A stretch of DNA of 64,000 nucleotides. Source: Klenkia taihuensis (GTDB lineage Bacteria; Actinomycetota; Actinomycetes; Mycobacteriales; Geodermatophilaceae). Shown here piece after piece: positions 47,241-56,060 of this stretch (within the stretch, counting starts at the first letter, position 1; each line of letters starts with the position of its first letter). The stretch covers positions 62,001 through 126,000 of the forward strand of contig NZ_FOMD01000002.1 of assembly GCF_900112525.1 (NCBI RefSeq). Direction: 5' to 3'. Made by a program: the position numbers and the translations under genes. The notes below the pieces were generated by a model. That model was not told the DNA's origin. It saw nothing but the letters and a program-made list of their open reading frames with translations, and ran no database searches.

Positions 47241-48635
47241 GTGGCCACCGAGCAGGACTTCCGCATCGAGCACGACTCCATGGGCGAGGTCCGGGTGCCC
47301 GCGCACGCCAAGTGGCGGGCGCAGACCCAGCGGGCCGTGGAGAACTTCCCGATCAGCGGCACCCCGATCGAGCGGGAGCTCATCGGCGCGCTCGCCGCCA
47401 TCAAGGGTGCCGCGGCCACGGTCAACGCCGAGCTCGGCGTGCTGGACGGCGACGTCGCGCGGGCGATCCACGCCGCCGCGCAGGAGGTCGCCCGCGGCGA
47501 CTGGGACGAGCACTTCCCGATCGACGTCTTCCAGACCGGCTCGGGGACGTCGTCGAACATGAACACCAACGAGGTCATCGCCACCCTGGCGTCGGACGCC
47601 TCCGGCCTGTCGGTGCACCCCAACGACCACGTGAACGCCTCGCAGTCCTCCAACGACGTGTTCCCCTCGGCCATCCACATCGCCACCACGCGCGCCGTCG
47701 TCGCCGTCCTGGTGCCGGCCCTGGAGCACCTGGCGGGCAGCCTGGAGCGCAAGGCGACCGAGTTCGCCACCGTGGTCAAGAGCGGCCGCACGCACCTGAT
47801 GGACGCCACCCCGGTCACCCTCGGGCAGGAGTTCGGCGGGTACGCCGCGGCGATCCGCTACGGGGTGGAGCGGCTGCAGGCCTCGCTCCCCCGCATCGGC
47901 GAGCTGCCGCTGGGCGGCACCGCCGTCGGCACCGGCATCAACACCCCGCCCGGGTTCGCCGCCAAGATCATCGCGACCCTCGCCGCGGACATGCAGCTGC
48001 CGCTGACCGAGGCGCGCGACCACTTCGAGGCGCAGAGCTCCCGCGACGGCCTGGTCGAGGCCTCCGGCCAGCTCAAGACCATCGCGGTCGGCCTGGTGAA
48101 GATCTGCAACGACCTGCGCTGGATGGGCTCGGGCCCGCGCACCGGCCTCGGCGAGATCTACCTGCCCGACCTGCAGCCCGGCTCCTCGATCATGCCGGGC
48201 AAGGTGAACCCGGTGCTGCCCGAGGCCGCGATCCAGGTCGCCGCCCAGGTCATCGGCAACGACGCCGCGGTCACCTTCGCCGGCACCACCGGCTCCTTCG
48301 AGCTCAACGTGACCCTGCCGCTGATGGCCCGCAACGTGCTGGAGTCCATCCGGCTGCTGGCCAACGTGTCGCGGCTGCTGGCCGACCGCTGCATCGACGG
48401 CATCACCGCGAACGAGGAGCAGTGCCGCACCTACGCGGAGAGCTCGCCCTCGATCGTCACGCCGCTGAACAAGTACATCGGCTACGAGGAGGCGGCGGTG
48501 GTTGCCAAGACCTCGCTCAAGGAGCAGAAGACCATCCGCCAGGTCGTCGTGGAGCGCGGGTACGTCGCCCAGGGCAAGCTCACCGAGGAGCAGCTGGACG
48601 CCGCGCTCGACGTGCTGTCCATGACCCACCCCTGA
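47241..48635 (+). CDS. fumC: Class II fumarate hydratase
   Basis: TCA enzyme converting fumarate to malate, 464 residues. Seen: [28 protein letters not shown], and the superfamily signature [12 protein letters not shown] near residue 320. GTG 47241 is preferred over the in-frame GTG 47199 because GGGAGAG lies upstream and the homologous start is [15 protein letters not shown]. Functionally tied to sdhCAB and gltA in this window. Confidence 0.94.
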   Translation: MATEQDFRIEHDSMGEVRVPAHAKWRAQTQRAVENFPISGTPIERELIGALAAIKGAAATVNAELGVLDGDVARAIHAAAQEVARGDWDEHFPIDVFQTGSGTSSNMNTNEVIATLASDASGLSVHPNDHVNASQSSNDVFPSAIHIATTRAVVAVLVPALEHLAGSLERKATEFATVVKSGRTHLMDATPVTLGQEFGGYAAAIRYGVERLQASLPRIGELPLGGTAVGTGINTPPGFAAKIIATLAADMQLPLTEARDHFEAQSSRDGLVEASGQLKTIAVGLVKICNDLRWMGSGPRTGLGEIYLPDLQPGSSIMPGKVNPVLPEAAIQVAAQVIGNDAAVTFAGTTGSFELNVTLPLMARNVLESIRLLANVSRLLADRCIDGITANEEQCRTYAESSPSIVTPLNKYIGYEEAAVVAKTSLKEQKTIRQVVVERGYVAQGKLTEEQLDAALDVLSMTHP

Positions 48636-48662
48636 CGCCCGCCGGGCGGCCCGGGGCGCCGG

Positions 48663-50057
48663 TCACCCGAGCCGCTCGGCCACGGCCAGGCCCTGCACCA
48701 CCTGGTCGGCCAGGGAAGCCAGGCCCGTCCCGAGCAGCGCCCCGGTGGGGACGACCCCCAGCCCGCGCAGCTCCTCCCGGCCGGCCCGGTCCGCCTCGAC
48801 GGAGGCCGCCGTCGGGACCCCGAGGGCGCCGGGGGCACGGAGCAGGCGGAGCACCTGGACGTCGGGGTGGCCGTCCCCGCCCGCCCCGAGGGCGGCCGGG
48901 GCGAGGCCGAGCACCCGGACCAGGTCGGCGACCAGCCGCCGCCCCAGGTCGTCGCCCGCGTCGGCCACGACCCGGCCGGCCGCCCCCGTCTCGACGGTGA
49001 CCCGGTGCCAGGCCGGGTCCCGGCCGGCCTGCGCGTCCTGGTCGGTCACCCGGTGCGCGACCGACCGCCCGTCGGCCAGCAGCACGCACCCCGCGGGGTC
49101 GGTGACGGCCCCGGCGCGGACGCGGCAGCTGAGCACGCCGATGTCCACCGCGGGGCCCCGGGGCGCCGGCCGGAGGCCGAGCAGCTCCCGGGCGCGGGGC
49201 ACCGGGAGCCCGAGCACCGGTGCGGGGTGGAGCCAGACCCCGCCCGCGGTGCTCACCTCCCACCCCGCCGCCGTGCGGCGCAGGGGGCGCAGCGGCTGGT
49301 CCTCGACCACCACGCCACGGGCGACCAGCTCGTCGCGCAGGCCGGTGACGACCTCGCCGACCAGCCCCCCGGCCGTCGTCCAGAAGCGGTGCTCGACGAC
49401 GCCCGTAGGTCGGCCACCGGCGGCCGCCGCCACCGTCGCGGGCCAGTACAGCGGCAGCCAGGCCGTCCGGTGGTACCGGGCGAGAAGCTGGTCGGACGCC
49501 GGCCCGAGGACGGCGGCGAGGAACGGTTCCACCAGCCGGCCGTGGACGTCGGGGCCGTGGTTGGCCAGCGACGCGCTGCGGTAGTCCAGCCCGTCGTAGG
49601 CCGGCGCGGTGGTCTTGCCCCGGGCGTGCCGGGGGTCGTCGACGGCCAGCAGCGGATCGGGCACCGCGGCACCGGCGAGGACGTCGAGCCGGTCGCTCAT
49701 CAGGTGGTCCGCCGTCCGCCGTCCGTCGACGAGGACCTGCGGGGTCGGGGTGCGGCGCAGCTCCACCCGACCGGCCTGCCACCGGTCGACCAGGCCGGCG
49801 AACCGGGTCCAGTCGTAGCGGCGGTCCGGGTCGTACCCGGCCAGCGGCGGGGTGACCGGTCCCGCCTCCCCGGCACCGGGCCGCTCGAGGGTGACCATCC
49901 CGGTGTCGAAGGCCGTCCCGTCCACCCGCAGACCGCCGAAGTGGCCCCCCACCGGCCGACCGTCGGTGAGCAGCACGACCTCCCGGCCGGCCGCGGCGAG
50001 CTCGCGGGCGGCCACCAGGGCGGCGAGGTTGGCCCCGACGAGGACCGCGTCAGGCAT
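48663..50057 (-). CDS. FAD-dependent oxidoreductase of the amine-oxidase/UGM-like fold
   Basis: A 464-residue flavoprotein-like sequence. The N-terminal Rossmann motif is degenerate (GANLAALVAARELAAAGREV instead of GxGxxG), followed by GGHFGGLRVDGTAFDTG. Segments such as GRLVEPFLAAVLG and the C-terminal GVVPTGALLGTGLASLADQVVQ resemble NAD(P)-binding/protoporphyrinogen-oxidase-like proteins. It is the last gene of a minus-strand trio with a methyltransferase and an acyltransferase (8-nt overlap), so a role in modifying a surface sugar or lipid is likely. Exact reaction unknown. Confidence 0.65.
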   Translation of the reverse strand: MPDAVLVGANLAALVAARELAAAGREVVLLTDGRPVGGHFGGLRVDGTAFDTGMVTLERPGAGEAGPVTPPLAGYDPDRRYDWTRFAGLVDRWQAGRVELRRTPTPQVLVDGRRTADHLMSDRLDVLAGAAVPDPLLAVDDPRHARGKTTAPAYDGLDYRSASLANHGPDVHGRLVEPFLAAVLGPASDQLLARYHRTAWLPLYWPATVAAAAGGRPTGVVEHRFWTTAGGLVGEVVTGLRDELVARGVVVEDQPLRPLRRTAAGWEVSTAGGVWLHPAPVLGLPVPRARELLGLRPAPRGPAVDIGVLSCRVRAGAVTDPAGCVLLADGRSVAHRVTDQDAQAGRDPAWHRVTVETGAAGRVVADAGDDLGRRLVADLVRVLGLAPAALGAGGDGHPDVQVLRLLRAPGALGVPTAASVEADRAGREELRGLGVVPTGALLGTGLASLADQVVQGLAVAERLG

Positions 50058-50814
50058 CGACCGGCTCGGCGTCCACCCAGATCTCGGAGCCGAGACCCGG
50101 CAGCTGCGCGGTCAGCCGGTCCAGGCCGTCGAGCAGCTCGGTGGTCAGGAAGCCGGTGTCGACCAGGTGCTGCATCTGCGCGTGGGTGAACGGCTTGACC
50201 AGCAGGCTGCCGCGCTCCCGCACGCGCAGGCCGCAGCGGCGCAGCTCGTCGTCGAGCCGCTCCTCGTCGTAGACGGTGCGCTGCTGCAGGAGCCGCTGGG
50301 TGGCCGACTCCTCGTCGGGGCTGGCGGCCAACCCCATGGCCACGGCCAGCAGCCGGTGCAGCGAGCGGGCGTTCGGCACGCTGACGTGCACCACGCCGCC
50401 GGGCGCGCACAGCTCGCGCGCGGCGCCCAGCAGGCGCACGGGGTCGGGGACCTCGTGCAGCAGGCCGCTGACCACGACCAGGTCGAACCGGCCCCCCACC
50501 TGCCCCGGGCCGACGTCCTCCAGCAACGCCGGCACGACGAGGACGTCCGGCCGTCCCGCCGCCTGCTCCCTCGCGCGCGCCGCGAAGGCCTCCGTCGGCT
50601 CGACGACCACGTGCTCCCGGCCGGGCAGGTCGAGGAAGAGCGGCAGCTCCGCGCAGCCGACCTCCAGCAGCCGGGCCGGGTCGTGCGCCCGCACCCGCGA
50701 GAGCACCAGGCGTCGGCGGTACGCCGCCTGCAACGGCTCGAAGGGCAGCTTGCGGTACTGCTCGCCGTAGTCGGCCAGGTCCCGGTCCCGCGGGTCGGGG
50801 GCGCGCGCGTCCAT
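50050..50814 (-). CDS. Class I SAM-dependent methyltransferase
   Basis: A 254-residue methyltransferase. The SAM-binding motif I is LLEVGCAELPLFLDLPG near 55-70, the acidic loop VVEPTEAFAA, and motif IV FDLVVVSGLLHEVPDP, with a post-motif VHVSVPNARSLHRLLA typical of sugar or natural-product O/N-methyltransferases. Its ATG overlaps the upstream acyltransferase stop by 1 nt and its stop overlaps the FAD gene start. Probably methylates the sugar made by the neighbouring genes (inference). Confidence 0.8.
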   Translation of the reverse strand: MDARAPDPRDRDLADYGEQYRKLPFEPLQAAYRRRLVLSRVRAHDPARLLEVGCAELPLFLDLPGREHVVVEPTEAFAARAREQAAGRPDVLVVPALLEDVGPGQVGGRFDLVVVSGLLHEVPDPVRLLGAARELCAPGGVVHVSVPNARSLHRLLAVAMGLAASPDEESATQRLLQQRTVYDEERLDDELRRCGLRVRERGSLLVKPFTHAQMQHLVDTGFLTTELLDGLDRLTAQLPGLGSEIWVDAEPVDA

Positions 50815-51734
50815 CAGAACCTCACCTCGAAGACCTTCCGGGTGCCGGGCACGGCACCCACGCTGCGCTTGAAGGCGAGCAGTCCGGTGTTGGGGGTGCC
50901 GTCCTTCTCGCTGGAGGGGCCCAGGTCCAGCAACCGCACACCCGCGGTGACCGACCGGGTGACCAGCAGGTGGGCGAGCAGGTCCATCGGCGACCGGGGC
51001 AGGTCGTGCTCGGCGTCGCCCCACGCCACCAGGAGGTCCACGTCGTCCAGCACCCGGTAGACCACGGCCGCGGCGACCGGCTGCGAGTCGACGTGCAGCA
51101 GCAGCAGGCGCACCCGGTCGGGGAACTGCGCCGCGACCCGGCCGAGGTAGTCGCGGCCCAGCCCGGGGGGCCGTCCGTGGGCGGCGCGGTTGGCGTCCAG
51201 GAGCCGGTGCAGCACGGTCAGGTCCGCGCCACCGGTGACCTCGCGCAGCTCCCAGTCGCCCTGCAGGGCCGCGCGCACGACCGGGCGCTTGCGGGCGAGC
51301 AGCGAGAAGGCGTCCCGCTCGCCCCGCAGCAACGGGACCAGGTCCACGTGCTGGTTGACGTCGCAGTGCACCACCGCGAACCCGCGGTTGAGCAGGACGT
51401 ACTCCAGCAGCGGTTCCGCGGCCGAGTAGACCGGCGGCCTGGCCTGGATGCGCACCCCGCGCAGGCCGTCCGCGCGGGCCGCCGCGAGCGCGCCGTCGAC
51501 CAGGTCGAGCACGTCCTCGACGGGCGGGTCGTCGCGGACCAGGTCCGGCCCGCCGAACGGTGCGCTCCACCCCGACCGCACCACCCCGTCGACGACGACC
51601 CCCGGCAGCACGCCGGTCACCCGGTCACCCCGCCGGTGCACGTAGCCCCACCGGTCGGGGGCGGGGACACCGTTGAGGTCGTGGAAGGCGTCCGAGCCGA
51701 AGAGCAGGCCGCCGCCCAGGTACGTCCCGGCCAC
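50814..51734 (-). CDS. GNAT/FemAB-like acyltransferase
   Basis: A 306-residue protein with the FemAB/GNAT double-domain style: LRGVRIQARPPVYSA, a KR-rich loop (SLLARKRPVVRAALQG) and a C-terminal LLDLGPSSEKDGTPNTGLLAFKRSVGA typical of these acyltransferases. The GTG start at 51734 has a perfect GGAGGTGA ribosome site; the longer frame to 52127 is antisense to the ketoisomerase. In the context of an amino-sugar pathway, N-acylation of the 3-amino group is the likely job. Confidence 0.75.
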   Translation of the reverse strand: MAGTYLGGGLLFGSDAFHDLNGVPAPDRWGYVHRRGDRVTGVLPGVVVDGVVRSGWSAPFGGPDLVRDDPPVEDVLDLVDGALAAARADGLRGVRIQARPPVYSAAEPLLEYVLLNRGFAVVHCDVNQHVDLVPLLRGERDAFSLLARKRPVVRAALQGDWELREVTGGADLTVLHRLLDANRAAHGRPPGLGRDYLGRVAAQFPDRVRLLLLHVDSQPVAAAVVYRVLDDVDLLVAWGDAEHDLPRSPMDLLAHLLVTRSVTAGVRLLDLGPSSEKDGTPNTGLLAFKRSVGAVPGTRKVFEVRF

Positions 51735-51800
51735 CCGGTCACCTCCGCTCGCGCCCGCCCGCCGTCCGGTGCTGGGTCCACCCCATCCTCGCGGCTGCCG

Positions 51801-52301
51801 ATGACTACCCGCGTGACCATCCTCGACCGGCGCGCCCTGGGCCCCGGCCGCCGGGCCGTGGACTGGAACCCGACCCCGGTCGGGAACGGCGCCGGCTGCC
51901 GGCTGGTCCCGCTGCCGAAGATCGCCGACCCGCGGGGCAACCTGACCTTCCTCGAGGGGCGGTCGCAGGTGCCCTTCGACGTGGCCCGCGTCTACTGGCT
52001 CTACGACGTCCCCGGCGGGGAGTCCCGCGGCGGCCACGCGCATCGCGAGCTCGAGCAGGTCATCATCGCCGTCGCCGGGAGCTTCGACGTGGTCGTCGAC
52101 GACGGCGCCGAGACCGCCCGCTTCCACCTCAACCGGTCCTACACCGGGCTCTACCTGCCCCGGCTGACCTGGCGCGAGCTCGGCAACTTCTCCTCCGGCA
52201 GCGTCTGCCTGGTCATGGCGTCCCTCCCCTACTCCGAGGACGACTACTACCGGGACTACGACGGGTTCCTGGCTGCCCGCGCCGCCGAGGCCGCCGGGTG
52301 A
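51801..52301 (+). CDS. dTDP-4-keto-6-deoxyhexose 3,4-ketoisomerase (FdtA/QdtA type, WxcM-like cupin)
   Basis: A 166-residue cupin isomerase that moves the keto group of dTDP-4-keto-6-deoxyglucose to C3. Seen: KIADPRGNLTFLEG, the cupin metal-free active site SRGGHAHRELEQVIIAV, and C-terminal FSSGSVCLVMASLPYSEDDY with RDYDGF, all hallmarks of FdtA/QdtA. ATG 51801 begins the divergent plus-strand trio. The substrate supply genes rmlA/rmlB are not in the window. Confidence 0.88.
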   Translation: MTTRVTILDRRALGPGRRAVDWNPTPVGNGAGCRLVPLPKIADPRGNLTFLEGRSQVPFDVARVYWLYDVPGGESRGGHAHRELEQVIIAVAGSFDVVVDDGAETARFHLNRSYTGLYLPRLTWRELGNFSSGSVCLVMASLPYSEDDYYRDYDGFLAARAAEAAG

Positions 52302-53425
52302 CCTCCCTGCTCAGGACCGGGCCCACCGTGCCCTTCCTGGACCTGCGGGCCCAGCACACCGAGCTGCGGGCCGACCTCGACGCGGCCGCCCTGCGGGTGC
52401 TGCACTCCGACCGGTTGGTCCTCGGCCCCGAGGTCGAGGGCTTCGAGCACGCCTGGGCCGCCACCGCCGGGGCGCGGCACGCGGTCGGCGTGGCCAGCGG
52501 CCTGGACGCACTGACCCTGGCCCTGCGCGCCGTCGGGGTCGGCCCCGGGGACGAGGTGGTCGTGCCGGCGCACACGTTCGTCGCCACCTGGCTGTCGGTC
52601 GTGCACGTCGGTGCCGTCCCCGTCCCCGTCGACGCGGACCCCGTCAGCGGGGCGTGGGACCCGGCCGCCGTCGAGGCGGCGGTGACCCCCCGGACGACCG
52701 CGCTGGTCCCGGTGCACCTGTACGGCCACCCGCTGGACCTCGACCCGCTGCTGGCCGTGGCCGGCCGGCACGGCCTGGCGGTCGTCGACGACGCAGCGCA
52801 GGCGCACGGCGCGCGCGTCGGCCGGCGGCCGGTCGGGTCGGGTGCGCGGGCGACGGCCTGGAGCTTCTACCCCGGCAAGAACCTCGGCGCGGTCGGCGAC
52901 GGTGGTGCGGTCACCACCGACGACCCGCAGGTGGCCGGGCGCGTGCGGTCGCTGCGCAACTACGGGTCCACCACGAAGTACCGGCACGACGAGGTCGGCT
53001 GGAACAGCCGCCTCGACGAGCTGCAGGCCGCCCTCCTGACGGTCAAGCTGCGCCACCTCGAGGAGTGGAACGCCCGCCGGCGGTCCGTGGCCGCCCGCTA
53101 CGACGCGGCCCTGGGCGGCCTGCCCGACCTGCTCCTGCCGGCCACCGCACCGGGCACCGAGCCGTCGTGGCACCTCTACGTGGTCCGCACCCCGCACCGG
53201 GACGCGCTGCAGGCCCACCTCACCGCCTGCGGGGTGGGGACCGTCGTGCACTACCCGGTCCCCCCGCACCGCCAGCCCGCCTTCGCCGGCACGGCGGCCG
53301 CGGCCGCCGACCTCCCCGGCGCGGACCGGTGGTCCGCGCAGGTCCTCAGCCTCCCGATGGGACCGCACCTGACCGCCGACCACCAGGACCACGTCCTCCG
53401 ATCCGTGCAGGAGTTCCGCCCGTGA
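52298..53425 (+). CDS. DegT/DnrJ/EryC1 family sugar 3-aminotransferase
   Basis: PLP enzyme aminating the 3-keto sugar. Seen: GVASGLDALTLALRAVGVG, VPAHTFVATWLSV, VVDDAAQAHGARVG, the Schiff-base lysine in SFYPGKNLGAVGDGG near 193, and RNYGSTTKYRHDEVGWNSRLDELQ as RNYGST, GWNSRLDELQAA. 375 residues. GTG overlaps the ketoisomerase stop by 4 nt, giving the FdtA-FdtB order of dTDP-3-amino-3,6-dideoxyhexose pathways. Confidence 0.92.
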   Translation: MTSLLRTGPTVPFLDLRAQHTELRADLDAAALRVLHSDRLVLGPEVEGFEHAWAATAGARHAVGVASGLDALTLALRAVGVGPGDEVVVPAHTFVATWLSVVHVGAVPVPVDADPVSGAWDPAAVEAAVTPRTTALVPVHLYGHPLDLDPLLAVAGRHGLAVVDDAAQAHGARVGRRPVGSGARATAWSFYPGKNLGAVGDGGAVTTDDPQVAGRVRSLRNYGSTTKYRHDEVGWNSRLDELQAALLTVKLRHLEEWNARRRSVAARYDAALGGLPDLLLPATAPGTEPSWHLYVVRTPHRDALQAHLTACGVGTVVHYPVPPHRQPAFAGTAAAAADLPGADRWSAQVLSLPMGPHLTADHQDHVLRSVQEFRP

Positions 53426-54420
53426 CCACCCCGTCGGTCAGCGTCCTGGTGCCCACCTACAACGGCGAACGGTTCATCAAGGCGGCGGTCCGCTCGGCCC
53501 TCGCGCAGTCGCACCGCGACCTGGAGGTCGTGGTGGGCGACGACGCCTCCACCGACCGCACCCCCGAGGTGCTGGCCGAGCTGGCCGCCGCCGACGACCG
53601 CGTCCGGGTGGTCCGCCACCCGCGCAACGTCGGCGCCTTCGAGAACCCCCGGCTCCTGCTCTCGGTCGCGCGCGGGGAGTACGTCAAGTACCTGCTGCAC
53701 GACGACGTGCTGGCCACCGACTGCGTCCGCGACATGGTCCGCGCCTTCGAGGCCGACCCGCGGATCAGCCTGGCCTTCTCGCACCGGACGGTGATCGGGG
53801 AGGACGGCCGCCCCCTGGCCACCGGTCAGCCGGTCGCCCTGGCCGACCGGGTCACCACCTTCCCCGGCGCGGAGCTCGCCGACCGGGTGCTCACCACCGG
53901 TGCCAACCTCCTCGGCGAGCTGACCACGATCATGTTCCGACGGCAGGACGTCGAGCCCGCGGGTCTCTGGGCCGTCGACGGCCGCCGGATGACCATCCTG
54001 GGCGACGTCGCCCTCTGCCTGGACCTCCTGCGGCGCGGCGACGCGTGGTACTCCCCGCGTCCGCTGTCCCGCTTCCGGGTGCACCAGCAGCAACGCACCT
54101 GGGACACCCGGCTGTGGGCCGTCGGCGTCGCCGACTGGCCGCACCTGGTCGACTGGGCCGGCCGCGCCGGGCTGCTCACCGGTGACGGCGACCTGCGCCG
54201 CGCCTTCACCGTCGCCCTGCTCAACGTCGCCGCCCGCCTGCGCGACTCCCTCGACGGCGGCCTGCACCCGGTGATGCTGGACGCCGTCGAGCTGGCCACC
54301 CGCCGGCTGCGCGAGCTGGCGCTCGACCGCGACGCCCTCGACCTCCCGGACCCCGGTCCGCTGCACCAGCAGGCGGTGCCGGACGAATCCGTCGTCGCCG
54401 TGGCGGCCGGCACTCGGTAG
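53422..54420 (+). CDS. Family 2 glycosyltransferase
   Basis: A 332-residue GT-A enzyme. N-terminal VSVLVPTYNGERFIKAAVRS, donor-binding VVVGDDASTDRTPEVL, the metal DxD-like LLHDDVLA and a C-terminal acceptor region with ILGDVALCLDLLRRGD. It starts GTG inside the aminotransferase stop and probably transfers the finished amino sugar onto a glycan or lipid carrier. Its TAG stop overlaps the gltA -10 box. Confidence 0.87.
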   Translation: MTTPSVSVLVPTYNGERFIKAAVRSALAQSHRDLEVVVGDDASTDRTPEVLAELAAADDRVRVVRHPRNVGAFENPRLLLSVARGEYVKYLLHDDVLATDCVRDMVRAFEADPRISLAFSHRTVIGEDGRPLATGQPVALADRVTTFPGAELADRVLTTGANLLGELTTIMFRRQDVEPAGLWAVDGRRMTILGDVALCLDLLRRGDAWYSPRPLSRFRVHQQQRTWDTRLWAVGVADWPHLVDWAGRAGLLTGDGDLRRAFTVALLNVAARLRDSLDGGLHPVMLDAVELATRRLRELALDRDALDLPDPGPLHQQAVPDESVVAVAAGTR

Positions 54421-54423
54421 CGT
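54418..54423 (+). promoter_or_regulatory. -10 box of gltA embedded in the preceding stop codon
   Basis: TAGCGT, whose TAG is the stop of the glycosyltransferase gene, lies 8 nt before the gltA ATG. Same design as at dhaK. Confidence 0.45.
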
Positions 54424-54431
54424 CACCCCCG

Positions 54432-55742
54432 ATGAGCGCGACAGCAGACACCGAGGTAACCGGTCCGGCCACCCTGCGCTACCCGGGGGGTGAACTGGAG
54501 CTGCCGCTGCGTGCGGCGACCGAGGGGTCGCACGGGTACGACACGTCCAAGCTGCTGGCCACCACCGGCCAGGTCGCGCTGGACATCGGGTTCGTCAACA
54601 CCGCGGCGTGCACGTCGGAGATCACCTACATCGACGGCGACGCCGGCATCCTGCGCTACCGCGGGTACCCGATCGACCAGCTGGCCGGCAAGGCCAGCTT
54701 CGTCGAGGTGTCCTACCTGCTCATCCACGGCGAGCTGCCCACCGCGGCCCAGCTCGAGGAGTTCGACAACAAGATCCGCCGGCACACGCTGCTGCACGAG
54801 GACCTCAAGCAGTTCTTCAAGGGGTTCCCCCGCGACGCGCACCCGATGCCGGTGCTCTCGTCGGCGGTCAGCGCGCTGTCGACCTTCTACCAGGACTCCC
54901 TCGACCCCTTCGACCACGCCCAGGTCGAGATGAGCACCTACCGGCTGCTGGCCAAGCTGCCGACGATCGCGGCCTACGCGTACAAGAAGTCCGTCGGCCA
55001 GCCGTTCCTCTACCCGGACAACTCGCTGGGCCTGGTGGAGAACTTCCTGCGGATGACCTTCGGCTTCCCGGCCGAGCCCTACGAGGCCGACCCCGAGCTG
55101 GTCAAGGCCCTCGACATGCTCTTCGTGCTGCACGCCGACCACGAGCAGAACTGCTCCACCTCGACGGTGCGCCTGGTCGGCTCCTCGCACGCCAACCTCT
55201 TCGCCTCGGTCTCGGCCGGCATCAACGCCCTGTTCGGCCCGCTGCACGGCGGTGCCAATCAGTCGGTGCTGGAGATGCTGGAGGGCATCCAGCGCGACGG
55301 CGGCGACATCGCCGCGTTCGTCAAGCGGGTCAAGGACAAGGAGCCCGGCGTCAAGCTGATGGGCTTCGGCCACCGGGTCTACAAGAACTACGACCCCCGC
55401 GCGGCGATCGTGAAGTCCACCGCCGACTCCGTGCTGGACAAGCTGGGCGGCAACAGCCAGCTGCTCGACCTGGCCCGCCAGCTCGAGGAGGTCGCGCTCA
55501 CCGACGACTACTTCGTGCAGCGCAGGCTCTACCCGAACGTCGACTTCTACACCGGCCTGATCTACCGGGCGATGGGCTTCCCCACCCGCATGTTCACCGT
55601 GCTGTTCGCGCTGGGCCGGCTGCCCGGCTGGATCGCCCAGTGGCGGGAGATGATCCAGGACCCGACCACCAAGATCGGCCGCCCGCGTCAGGTCTACACC
55701 GGCCCCACCGCGCGCGACTTCGTGCCCCTCGACCAGCGCTGA
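54432..55742 (+). CDS. gltA: Citrate synthase
   Basis: First TCA enzyme, condensing oxaloacetate and acetyl-CoA, 436 residues of the type II (long) class. Seen: RYRGYPIDQLA, the active-site His regions LVGSSHANLFAS and FGPLHGGANQSVLEML, GFGHRVYKNYDPRA and the catalytic Asp near VDFYTGLIYRAMG. N-terminal extension ELPLRAATEGSHGYDTSKL is usual for this class. Confidence 0.96.
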   Translation: MSATADTEVTGPATLRYPGGELELPLRAATEGSHGYDTSKLLATTGQVALDIGFVNTAACTSEITYIDGDAGILRYRGYPIDQLAGKASFVEVSYLLIHGELPTAAQLEEFDNKIRRHTLLHEDLKQFFKGFPRDAHPMPVLSSAVSALSTFYQDSLDPFDHAQVEMSTYRLLAKLPTIAAYAYKKSVGQPFLYPDNSLGLVENFLRMTFGFPAEPYEADPELVKALDMLFVLHADHEQNCSTSTVRLVGSSHANLFASVSAGINALFGPLHGGANQSVLEMLEGIQRDGGDIAAFVKRVKDKEPGVKLMGFGHRVYKNYDPRAAIVKSTADSVLDKLGGNSQLLDLARQLEEVALTDDYFVQRRLYPNVDFYTGLIYRAMGFPTRMFTVLFALGRLPGWIAQWREMIQDPTTKIGRPRQVYTGPTARDFVPLDQR

Positions 55743-55745
55743 GCC

Positions 55746-55934
55746 GTGCCCGACGGCGACCCCTTCCGGCTGCCGCCGGTCCCCCTCGCCTCGGGGGACC
55801 GGCTGGCGGACCCGGACGGGCGCACCGTCGTCGGCGTCGAGCTGGTGGTGACCACCGAGGACGGCGGCCGCACCCGGATCCCGCTGCGCGCCGAGCACGG
55901 CGCCTGGTGGGCACCGCGTCACCCGGAGGGGTGA
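55746..55934 (+). CDS. Small hypothetical protein (62 aa) after gltA
   Basis: Not recognised. GTG start 3 nt past the gltA stop; sequence PFRLPPVPLASGDRLADPDG, then an Arg/Glu-rich beta-like stretch to WWAPRHPEG. It may be cotranscribed with gltA. The frame keeps the third-base GC bias, but length makes the call tentative. Confidence 0.45.
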   Translation: MPDGDPFRLPPVPLASGDRLADPDGRTVVGVELVVTTEDGGRTRIPLRAEHGAWWAPRHPEG

Positions 55935-56060
55935 GCGCACCACCCCGTCCGGGTCGGGCACCTCAACCGGTGGGGACGGCGTCCCGATGCCCTCGGTGGA
56001 CACCGGTCGACCTCCGGCCCGCCACCGGCGCGGGCGCGACCCGGTGCCGGGGGGAGCACC

